Shown in pieces: positions 1 through 5,545 of a stretch of DNA of 5,545 nucleotides. The translations under genes were made by a program, and so were the position numbers. Origin of the DNA: Burkholderiales bacterium RIFCSPHIGHO2_12_FULL_61_11 (GTDB lineage Bacteria > Pseudomonadota > Gammaproteobacteria > Burkholderiales > Burkholderiaceae_C). Below the pieces are notes generated by a model that saw only the letters and a list, made by a program, of their open reading frames with translations, searched no databases and was not told the DNA's origin. Location of the stretch: assembly GCA_001770785.1 (NCBI GenBank), contig MERZ01000217.1, positions 1 through 5,545 on the forward strand. The letters run 5' to 3'. Position 1 is the stretch's first letter, and each line of letters opens with the position of its first letter.

Positions 1-1
1 C

Positions 2-1144
2 ATCAACACCGGCGACGGTTTGGGCATGGCGGCTCGCGCCGGTGTTCCGCTGCAAGACATGGAGTTCTGGCAATTTCACCCCACCGGCGTCTATGGTGCC
101 GGCGTGTTATTGACCGAAGGCTGTCGCGGTGAAGGTGCCATTTTGCGCAACAGCAACGGCGAACGCTTCATGGAGCGCTATGCACCCGCCTACAAAGATT
201 TGGCGACTCGGGACTTCGTGTCGCGCTGCATGGATCAGGAAATCAAGGAAGGTCGCGGCTGTGGACCCAATAAGGACTACATCAACCTCGACATGACCCA
301 CCTGGGTGCCGACACCATCATGAAGCGCCTGCCCTCGGTGTTCGAAATTGGCCATAACTTTGCCAATGTCGACATCACCAAGGAACCCATTCCTGTCATC
401 CCAACCAACCATTACCAGATGGGCGGCATCCCAAGCAGCATCACCGGTCAGGTGGTAGCGCCTAAGGATGGGGCCAATGAGATCGTCAACGGTCTTTATG
501 CCGTGGGCGAATGCTCCTGCGTCAGCGTGCACGGGGCCAATCGACTGGGCTGCAATTCGCTGCTCGACATTGTTGTGTTCGGACGTGCTGCAGGCAAGCA
601 CATCATTGAATTCAACAATCAGAACAAAAACCATAAGCCACTGCCAGCCAACGCTGCCGATGCCTCGCTGGAACGTCTGAACCGACTCGATACGGCCGCT
701 TCTGGCGAATACGCACAAAAAGTGGCAGACGATATTCGTGCGACCATGCAATTGCACGCCGGTGTCTTCCGCACGCAAACCAGCATGGACGAAGGCGTGG
801 AAAAAATCGCCAGGCTGCGCGAACGAGTGGCCCATATCACACTGACCGACAAGTCCAAGATTTTCAATACCGAACGGATCGAAGCCCTGGAAGTTGAAAA
901 CATGATTGAAGTGGCGCAAGCCACCATGGTGTCTGCCGCTGCTCGGCACGAATGCCGCGGCGCTCACAGCGTGCTCGACTACGACCGTCCTGCTGACGAT
1001 GCCACCTGTCCACTGGGCCGCGATGATGTCAACTGGCTCAAGCACACCTTGTGGGACAAAACGACCAACAGCCTGAGCTACAAAGCGGTCACCCTCAAAC
1101 CGTTGACCGCCGAAAGCATCCCGCTCAAAGTCCGTACATTCTGA
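2..1144 (+). CDS. sdhA: Succinate dehydrogenase flavoprotein subunit, 5'-truncated by the window edge
   Basis: Catalytic FAD subunit of Complex II, which oxidises succinate to fumarate on the cytoplasmic face of the inner membrane and passes electrons to SdhB. The frame is open from base 2 and gives 380 residues. Aligned to E. coli SdhA from memory (588 aa), the fragment starts near residue 217, so the N-terminal FAD-binding part and the flavinylated His lie outside. The active-site residues are present: the His of QFHPTG (fragment residue 26, E. coli His242), the proton-shuttle Arg in LATRD (residue 70, Arg286), the His of PTNHYQMGG (residue 137, His354) and the Arg of HGANRLG (residue 181, Arg399). 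The C-terminal domain carries the usual CRGAHS motif and ends in KVRTF, like the KIRTY end of E. coli, so the 3' end is intact. One oddity is a Cys in RLGCNSLLD where relatives have Gly, Ala or Thr. sdhB follows after 26 bases. The identification is firm. Confidence 0.98.
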   Translation: MNTGDGLGMAARAGVPLQDMEFWQFHPTGVYGAGVLLTEGCRGEGAILRNSNGERFMERYAPAYKDLATRDFVSRCMDQEIKEGRGCGPNKDYINLDMTHLGADTIMKRLPSVFEIGHNFANVDITKEPIPVIPTNHYQMGGIPSSITGQVVAPKDGANEIVNGLYAVGECSCVSVHGANRLGCNSLLDIVVFGRAAGKHIIEFNNQNKNHKPLPANAADASLERLNRLDTAASGEYAQKVADDIRATMQLHAGVFRTQTSMDEGVEKIARLRERVAHITLTDKSKIFNTERIEALEVENMIEVAQATMVSAAARHECRGAHSVLDYDRPADDATCPLGRDDVNWLKHTLWDKTTNSLSYKAVTLKPLTAESIPLKVRTF

Positions 1145-1170
1145 CCCGGCAAAGTCAAGGAGAAACCTAA

Positions 1171-1875
1171 ATGGCTAAACGCACCTTCCAAATTTACCGT
1201 TACAACCCTGATACCGATGCGAAGCCTTATATGCAGACCATCGAGGTCGAACTCGACGGCAGCGAGCGCATGCTGCTCGATGCGCTGACCAAGCTCAAGG
1301 CTGTCGATCCAACCATTTCGTTCCGCCGCTCCTGCCGCGAAGGTGTCTGCGGCTCGGATGCGATGAACATCAATGGCAAGAATGGCCTGGCCTGTCTCAC
1401 CAACATGCGCACGCTCAAGGGAACCATCGTCTTGAAGCCGCTGCCGGGCCTGCCCGTGGTGCGCGACCTGTTTGTCGACATGACGCAGTTCTTCAAGCAG
1501 TACAACTCGATCAAGCCCTACCTGATCAACGACACCGTGCCGCCAGAAAAAGAGCGCCTGCAAAGCCCCGAAGAGCGCGAGGAGCTCAACGGTCTGTATG
1601 AGTGCATTCTGTGCGCCTGCTGTTCCACGGCCTGCCCCAGCTTCTGGTGGAATCCCGACAAGTACGTCGGCCCGGCCGGCCTGCTGCAAGCCTACCGCTT
1701 CCTGGCCGACAGCCGCGACGAAGCCACCACCGAGCGGCTCGACAACCTGGAAGATCCTTACCGCCTGTTCCGCTGCTACACCATCATGAACTGTACCGAT
1801 GTCTGCCCCAAGAATCTGAACCCGGCCAAGGCCATCGGCAAGATCAAGGAAATGATGGTTTTGCGCGCACTCTGA
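1171..1875 (+). CDS. sdhB: Succinate dehydrogenase iron-sulfur subunit
   Basis: Electron-transfer subunit of Complex II, carrying electrons from the SdhA flavin to ubiquinone at the SdhC/SdhD interface. It is 234 aa, against 238 in E. coli, so full length. The start is fixed by a strong AAGGAG at 1157-1162, eight bases before the ATG. The N-terminal ferredoxin domain has the [2Fe-2S] ligands Cys55, Cys60, Asp63 and Cys75; Asp at the third position is as in E. coli. The C-terminal domain has CILCACC (Cys145, 148, 151, plus Cys212) for [4Fe-4S] and Cys155, Cys202 and Cys208 for [3Fe-4S]. PSFWWNP supplies the Trp (residue 160, E. coli Trp164) near the quinone. Tyr203 follows the cluster ligand Cys202 where E. 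coli and mitochondrial enzymes have His. It lies between sdhA and sdhE in what looks like one operon. Confidence 0.98.
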   Translation: MAKRTFQIYRYNPDTDAKPYMQTIEVELDGSERMLLDALTKLKAVDPTISFRRSCREGVCGSDAMNINGKNGLACLTNMRTLKGTIVLKPLPGLPVVRDLFVDMTQFFKQYNSIKPYLINDTVPPEKERLQSPEEREELNGLYECILCACCSTACPSFWWNPDKYVGPAGLLQAYRFLADSRDEATTERLDNLEDPYRLFRCYTIMNCTDVCPKNLNPAKAIGKIKEMMVLRAL

Positions 1876-1888
1876 AAACGTATTTCAC

Positions 1889-2260
1889 ATGGCCGACATG
1901 AACACCAAGGACGCGCTGCTTGATCAGCGGGGTTTGAGCAAGCTGAGGTGGCGCTGCCGCCGCGGTTTGCTGGAAAACGACCTGCTGATCGAGAAGTTCT
2001 TTCTGCGCTACGAGGCCACCCTAACCGTCAGTCAGGCTAAAGGCCTGAATGATTTAATGAACTTGGCTGACAATGATTTGCTGGACCTGCTGCTCAGACG
2101 CAAAGAGCCCAGCCAACTCTCCGATGCCATTGCAAAGGCAAGTGCCACTACTCCGGATGCACTTGAAATTTTAAACTTGCTTCGTCCTGTGGCGACCGGC
2201 CCCGGCCCCGCGACAGTCCCAGGCAACACCAAAGAAAGAACCGACCATGAAGCTAGCTGA
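1889..2260 (+). CDS. sdhE: SdhE/Sdh5-type FAD assembly factor (succinate dehydrogenase assembly factor 2)
   Basis: Small cytoplasmic factor that promotes covalent attachment of FAD to SdhA. The hallmark RGxxE motif is seen as [10 protein letters not shown] (Arg25, Gly26, Glu29), followed by the hydrophobic [12 protein letters not shown] segment and a helical stretch rich in Leu and Asp ([16 protein letters not shown]), as in the five-helix SdhE fold. The product is 123 aa against 88 in E. coli. The conserved core ends near residue 100, and the last 23 residues form a Gly/Pro-rich then polar tail with no recognisable fold. No convincing Shine-Dalgarno precedes the ATG at 1889 or the next in-frame ATG at 1898, so translation may depend on coupling to sdhB, whose stop is 13 bases upstream. 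The 3' end overlaps gltA by 14 bases in another frame. The call is firm; the exact start is less so. Confidence 0.92.
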   Translation: MADMNTKDALLDQRGLSKLRWRCRRGLLENDLLIEKFFLRYEATLTVSQAKGLNDLMNLADNDLLDLLLRRKEPSQLSDAIAKASATTPDALEILNLLRPVATGPGPATVPGNTKERTDHEAS

Positions 2261-3557
2261 CAACAAAGCCACACTGTCCTTCAGTAATGGCAGCCCCAGC
2301 ATCGATTTACCGGTATACCAGGGCACGGTGGGCCCGGATGTGATCGACATTCGCAAGCTGTATGCCCAGACCGGCATGTTCACCTATGACCCCGGCTTCA
2401 TGGCAACGGCGGCCTGCCAGTCAGCCATTACTTACATCGACGGCGACAAGGGCGAATTGCTGTACCGTGGCTACCCGATCGAACAGCTCGCGACCAATTG
2501 CGACTACATGGAAACCTGCCACTTGCTGCTGTACGGCGAGCTGCCCAACAGCACCGAGAAAAAAGCGTTTGTCAGCCGCGTGACCAACCACACCATGGTC
2601 CAGGAGCAGATGCAGTTCTTCCTGCGCGGTTTCCGCCGTGACGCGCATCCGATGGCCATCCTGACCGGCCTGGTCGGCGCGCTGTCGGCCTTCTACCATG
2701 ACAGCACCGACATCACCAATCCGGAGCACCGCGAAATTGCCGCGATCCGCCTGATTGCCAAAATGCCGACGCTGGTTGCCATGGCCTACAAGTACACCAT
2801 GGGCCAGCCCTACATGTACCCCATGAACAACCTGAGCTATGCCGGCAACTTCCTGCATATGATGTTTGCCACGCCGTGCGAAGAGTACAAGGTCAACCCG
2901 GTGCTCGAGCGCGCGATGGACCGCATCTTCACCCTGCATGCAGACCATGAGCAAAACGCCTCCACCTCAACGGTTCGCCTGTGCGGATCGTCTGGCACCA
3001 ACCCGTTCGCGGCCATTGCAGCCGGTGTCGCCTGCCTCTGGGGCCCGGCGCACGGCGGCGCCAACGAAGCCGCGCTGAACATGCTCGGTGATATCCAGAA
3101 AAACGGCGGCATCGAAAAAGTCGGCGACTTCATCAAGCAGGTCAAGGACAAAAACTCCGGCGTCAAGCTGATGGGCTTTGGTCACCGCGTCTACAAAAAC
3201 TACGACCCGCGCGCCAAGCTGATGCAGGAGACCTGCAAGGAAGTGCTCAAAGAAATGGGCCTGGAAAACGACCCTCTCTTCAAGCTGGCCATGGCGCTGG
3301 AAAAGATCGCGCTGGAAGACGACTACTTTGTTTCCCGCAAGCTCTACCCCAACGTCGACTTCTACTCCGGCATCGTGCAGCGCGCCATCGGCATTCCGGT
3401 CAACATGTTCACCGGCGTCTTTGCGCTGGCCCGCACGGTGGGCTGGATTGCCCAGCTCAACGAAATGATTGGCGACCCCGAATACAAGATTGGGCGTCCA
3501 CGCCAGTTGTTCATCGGTTCGACGCCCCGTCAAGTGAAGCCCCTCGCCCAGCGCTAA
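2247..3557 (+). CDS. gltA: Citrate synthase, type II (hexameric)
   Basis: Condenses acetyl-CoA with oxaloacetate to citrate, the entry step of the TCA cycle, in the cytoplasm. At 436 aa it is slightly longer than E. coli GltA (427). The catalytic triad is visible: His269 in [10 protein letters not shown], His313 in [13 protein letters not shown] and Asp371 in NVDFYSGI. The substrate-binding block [15 protein letters not shown] starts at residue 230. The N-terminal beta-rich domain (about residues 1-60) typical of Gram-negative type II enzymes is present. Most NADH-allosteric residues of the E. coli enzyme have counterparts (Tyr150, Arg168, Lys172, Cys211), but the position of Arg109 is Asn114. 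The start ATG lies inside the end of sdhE with only a weak purine run (AAAGAAAG, 2231-2238) upstream, so translational coupling is likely. A strong terminator follows the stop. Confidence 0.98.
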   Translation: MKLADNKATLSFSNGSPSIDLPVYQGTVGPDVIDIRKLYAQTGMFTYDPGFMATAACQSAITYIDGDKGELLYRGYPIEQLATNCDYMETCHLLLYGELPNSTEKKAFVSRVTNHTMVQEQMQFFLRGFRRDAHPMAILTGLVGALSAFYHDSTDITNPEHREIAAIRLIAKMPTLVAMAYKYTMGQPYMYPMNNLSYAGNFLHMMFATPCEEYKVNPVLERAMDRIFTLHADHEQNASTSTVRLCGSSGTNPFAAIAAGVACLWGPAHGGANEAALNMLGDIQKNGGIEKVGDFIKQVKDKNSGVKLMGFGHRVYKNYDPRAKLMQETCKEVLKEMGLENDPLFKLAMALEKIALEDDYFVSRKLYPNVDFYSGIVQRAIGIPVNMFTGVFALARTVGWIAQLNEMIGDPEYKIGRPRQLFIGSTPRQVKPLAQR

Positions 3558-3585
3558 GCTATCCAGGCCTTTATCGCTTTGCTCC

Positions 3586-3620
3586 AAGCCCGCCGATGAC
3601 AACATCGGCGGGCTTTTGCT
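3586..3620 (+). terminator. Rho-independent terminator of the sdh-gltA operon
   Basis: A perfect 13-bp inverted repeat, AAGCCCGCCGATG (3586-3598) and CATCGGCGGGCTT (3603-3615), encloses an ACAA tetraloop. The right arm runs into a four-T stretch at 3614-3617. It begins 28 bases after the gltA stop. The reverse strand has no T run after the stem, so it should act mainly on rightward transcription and separate gltA from the LysR gene. Confidence 0.93.
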
Positions 3621-3651
3621 ATTAATACAGTAGCATCTTGCGTCCGTCCTG

Positions 3652-3668
3652 TATGGTCTATAGCCATA
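3652..3668. promoter_or_regulatory. Candidate LysR-type regulator binding box (palindrome 1)
   Basis: TATGG (3652-3656) and CCATA (3664-3668) are a perfect inverted pair separated by seven bases. The central 13 bases (T3654 to A3666) fit the T-N11-A dyad typical of LysR-family binding sites. It lies 136 bases upstream of the favoured start of the LysR gene, where autoregulatory sites are expected. A possible -10 element, GATAAT (3676-3681), lies eight bases downstream, so the box would cover its -35 region. No good -35 hexamer is visible there. The binding role is inference from pattern and position. Confidence 0.4.
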
Positions 3669-3723
3669 AGATGTTGATAATTCTCCATCAGTTGGTTTGA
3701 AGCGGCAATTTTGGCAGGTCAGC

Positions 3724-3740
3724 CATCTCATATTGAGATG
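3724..3740. promoter_or_regulatory. Candidate operator (palindrome 2) upstream of the LysR gene
   Basis: CATCTCA (3724-3730) and TGAGATG (3734-3740) form a perfect 7-bp inverted repeat around a 3-base TAT centre. It also contains a T-N11-A dyad (T3726 to A3738). Its centre is 72 bp from that of the upstream palindrome, close to seven helical turns, but the half-site sequences differ. It could be a second site for the same regulator, a site for another protein, or a short hairpin in the 5' leader. Confidence 0.35.
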
Positions 3741-3803
3741 ACAAGTCTTCTAATGATCAGGCAAAATGGGATACCCATCGCTAAATACGATGCCTCTACG
3801 CAC

Positions 3804-4748
3804 ATGCCTATTAAAAGCTCCGAACACAATTTTTCCCGCCGCATCGACCTGACCTCGCTTCAGCTGTTTGTCGCGGTGTGCGAGCTTGGCAGCATTGGCA
3901 AGGCGGCCGAGCGCGAATTCATCGCCGCCTCTGCCGTCAGCAAGCGCCTGAGCGACCTCGAAGCGGCACTCAACACCCCGCTGCTGCACCGCCATTCCCG
4001 GGGCGTTGCCCTGACCCCGGCGGGCGAAAGCCTGCTGCACCATGCGCGCTCGGTGCTCTTCAGTCTTGACAAAATGCAGGGTGAGCTCAGCGAATACGCC
4101 GACGGTGTGCGCGGCCATGTGCGGGTGCATGCGAGCATTTCAGCCATTGTGCAGTTTTTACCCGAAGACCTGGGCGCTTTCATCCAGCAGCATGCCGAGA
4201 TCAAGATTGACCTCGAAGAGCACCTCAGCACCGAGGTCATCCGTGCCGTACAGGAAGGCGCGGCGGACCTGGGGCTGTGCAATATCGCCAATGGCGCGGG
4301 CGACCTGCAAACACAGCCCTACCGCAACGACCAACTGGTGTTGATCGTTCCCAGCGGCCACGACTTGTGCGCGCAGGGCGCGATTCATTTTGAAGCAGCG
4401 CTGGACTTCGACCAGGTCGGCCTGCACGCCAACAGTTCGATTTACCTGGCCATGCGGCAGGCCGCAGCCGCCGTGGGGCGCACCATCAAGCTGCGCATTC
4501 ACGTCACGGGGCTCGACGCCATGTGCCGCATGATCGACAACGGACTCGGCGTGGGCGTGATGCCGCAGCGTGCCTTTGCGCTGATGCGCGGCGTGGGCAA
4601 GCTTGAATCGATCACGCTGCTCGACAATTGGGCAACGCGCCGGATCCAGCTCGTGGCGCGGGATTTTTCAAGCCTGCCGGTGAGCGCCCGGCTGCTGGTC
4701 GATCACCTCGCGCAGTCCGCGCCACCGGGCACGCCCGCAGCGGCCTAA
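3804..4748 (+). CDS. LysR-family transcriptional regulator, effector unknown
   Basis: DNA-binding transcription factor with a typical LysR layout. From the ATG at 3804 it is 314 aa, the usual family size. The winged helix-turn-helix covers about residues 14-75 ([20 protein letters not shown], then [20 protein letters not shown], then the wing GVALTPAGE). A linker helix follows, then a periplasmic-binding-protein-like effector domain from about residue 100 to 300 with the family's [12 protein letters not shown] motif (here [10 protein letters not shown]). The frame stays open back to a TTG at 3711 with ATGs at 3738 and 3753. I prefer 3804 because the upstream codons (CTA, AGG, ATA, AGT) are unlike the GC-rich codon use of the gene and the stretch overlaps a palindrome. 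No clear ribosome site supports any of these starts. leuC begins 32 bases after the stop on the same strand, so it may control leucine synthesis, but that is inference. Confidence 0.9.
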   Translation: MPIKSSEHNFSRRIDLTSLQLFVAVCELGSIGKAAEREFIAASAVSKRLSDLEAALNTPLLHRHSRGVALTPAGESLLHHARSVLFSLDKMQGELSEYADGVRGHVRVHASISAIVQFLPEDLGAFIQQHAEIKIDLEEHLSTEVIRAVQEGAADLGLCNIANGAGDLQTQPYRNDQLVLIVPSGHDLCAQGAIHFEAALDFDQVGLHANSSIYLAMRQAAAAVGRTIKLRIHVTGLDAMCRMIDNGLGVGVMPQRAFALMRGVGKLESITLLDNWATRRIQLVARDFSSLPVSARLLVDHLAQSAPPGTPAAA

Positions 4749-4769
4749 AATTAACGATAGACCACCACG

Positions 4770-4774
4770 AAGGA
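4770..4774 (+). promoter_or_regulatory. Ribosome binding site of leuC
   Basis: AAGGA lies six bases before the ATG at 4781. The alternative in-frame ATG at 4790 would be 15 bases away, which is too far, so this site decides for the earlier start. Confidence 0.75.
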
Positions 4775-4780
4775 AAATCC

Positions 4781-5545
4781 ATGGGACGCATGAACACGCA
4801 AGCGCGCGGCCGCACGCTGTACGACAAGATCTGGGACGAGCACGTCATTCACACCGAGGAAGACGGCACGGCCATTCTCTATATTGACCGGCACCTGGTT
4901 CACGAGGTGACCAGCCCGCAAGCCTTTGAAGGCCTGCGCGAAACCGGCCGCAAGGTCTGGCGCATCAGCTCGATCGTGGCCACCGCCGACCACAACACGC
5001 CCACCACCGGCTGGGAGCTGGGCTACGACGGCATCACCGACCTGGTCAGCAAGGAGCAGATCACCACGCTGGATGACAACATCAAGGAATTCGGCGCTGC
5101 CGCCTTCTTTCCTTTTCTGTCGAAGCGCCAGGGCATCGTGCATGTGATCGGCCCCGAAAACGGCGCCACCCTGCCCGGCATGACCGTGGTTTGCGGCGAC
5201 TCGCACACATCCACTCACGGCGCATTTGGCGCGCTGGCGCACGGCATTGGCACCAGCGAGGTCGAGCATGTGATGGCCACGCAAACCCTGCTCGCCAAGA
5301 AGGCCAAAAATCTGCTCATCAAAGTCGAAGGCACGCTGCCCAAAGGCTGCACCGCGAAGGACATCGTGCTGGCCATCATCGGCAAAATTGGCACGGCGGG
5401 CGGCACCGGCTACACGATTGAATTTGGCGGCTCGGCCATACGCGCGCTCAGCATGGAAGGCCGCATGACGGTCTGCAACATGGCGATTGAAGGCGGCGCG
5501 CGAGCCGGCCTGGTGGCTGTGGACCAGAAAACCATTGACTATGTG
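4781..5545 (+). CDS. leuC: 3-isopropylmalate dehydratase large subunit, 3'-truncated by the window edge
   Basis: Large subunit of isopropylmalate isomerase, an aconitase-family enzyme that with LeuD converts 2-isopropylmalate to 3-isopropylmalate in leucine biosynthesis. The frame is open for 255 codons to the window end, about 55 percent of the E. coli protein (466 aa). Family motifs seen in order are [95 protein letters not shown] and [20 protein letters not shown]. The three Cys ligands of the [4Fe-4S] cluster lie in the missing half. The N-terminus [16 protein letters not shown] is about seven residues longer than the MGRTLYDK type I expect in relatives. leuD and leuB are expected to the right. 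No leucine-rich leader peptide or attenuator is seen in the 32-base gap, so the promoter is probably ahead of the LysR gene or within it. Confidence 0.97.
   Translation, partial: MGRMNTQARGRTLYDKIWDEHVIHTEEDGTAILYIDRHLVHEVTSPQAFEGLRETGRKVWRISSIVATADHNTPTTGWELGYDGITDLVSKEQITTLDDNIKEFGAAAFFPFLSKRQGIVHVIGPENGATLPGMTVVCGDSHTSTHGAFGALAHGIGTSEVEHVMATQTLLAKKAKNLLIKVEGTLPKGCTAKDIVLAIIGKIGTAGGTGYTIEFGGSAIRALSMEGRMTVCNMAIEGGARAGLVAVDQKTIDYV

Noticed and set aside
107..1045. Long antisense open frame (312 codons) opposite sdhA
   Set aside because: It is fully covered by a gene with clear active-site motifs, matches no family I recognise, and is an expected by-product of GC-rich third positions.
1078..1689. 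Antisense open frame opposite the sdhA-sdhB junction
   Set aside because: It spans the end of one certain gene and most of another and has no recognisable motif.
1602..1901. Second forward frame inside the 3' half of sdhB
   Set aside because: It lies in an alternative frame of a conserved iron-sulfur domain, with a low-complexity Arg/Pro/His-rich translation and no ribosome site.
2195..2212. GC-rich repeat (two GGCCCC units) near the end of sdhE, considered as a hairpin or attenuator
   Set aside because: It is a short direct repeat rather than a good stem with a T run, and it is explained as coding for the Gly-Pro tail.
3638..3672. Possible sigma-70 promoter (TTGCGT with TATAGC or TAAGAT)
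   Set aside because: The -10 matches are poor and the spacing with TATAGC is only 15 bases, so I do not annotate it as a feature.
2967..3731. Antisense open frame (254 codons) opposite the end of gltA and its terminator
   Set aside because: It crosses the terminator hairpin, shows only composition-driven residues and no domain, and mirrors gltA codons.
3711..3803. N-terminal extension of the LysR protein from TTG 3711, ATG 3738 or ATG 3753
   Set aside because: Codon use is unlike the rest of the gene, the stretch carries a palindrome, and the protein from 3804 already has the normal family length. It is not excluded, only less likely.

Overview
The window is a stretch of core-metabolism chromosome from a Gram-negative bacterium, most likely a betaproteobacterium of the order Burkholderiales and plausibly family Comamonadaceae. 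The reasons are the gene order sdhA-sdhB-sdhE-gltA, the protein sequence style (SdhB ending in a NLNPAKAIGKIKEMM tail, LeuC with a TADHNTPTT segment) and the GC-rich third codon positions. The family-level placement is inference from remembered sequences, not a search. All genes read left to right.

Region 1 (1-3620) is the distal part of a TCA-cycle operon. It holds the C-terminal two thirds of the succinate dehydrogenase flavoprotein (sdhA, cut by the window edge), the complete iron-sulfur subunit (sdhB), the small SdhA flavinylation factor (sdhE) and type II citrate synthase (gltA). Spacing is tight: 26 bases between sdhA and sdhB, 13 between sdhB and sdhE, and a 14-base overlap of sdhE with gltA. 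A perfect 13-bp hairpin followed by a T run ends the unit. Together these genes build Complex II, attach its FAD and supply the entry enzyme of the cycle. sdhC and sdhD, the membrane anchors, should lie to the left of the window.

Region 2 (3621-3803) is a noncoding, AT-richer gap. It carries two separate short palindromes, both of the T-N11-A type bound by LysR-family regulators, with centres 72 bp apart. It is probably the control region of the next gene.

Region 3 (3804-5545) is a LysR-type regulator followed 32 bases later by leuC, the large subunit of 3-isopropylmalate dehydratase (leucine biosynthesis), cut off by the right edge. The close same-strand spacing suggests cotranscription; the regulator's effector cannot be read from sequence.

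I found no mobile element, RNA gene, CRISPR array or undescribed system. The items worth a second look are small: the paired palindromes, the extended SdhE tail that overlaps gltA, and several unusual residues near active or regulatory sites in SdhA, SdhB and GltA.
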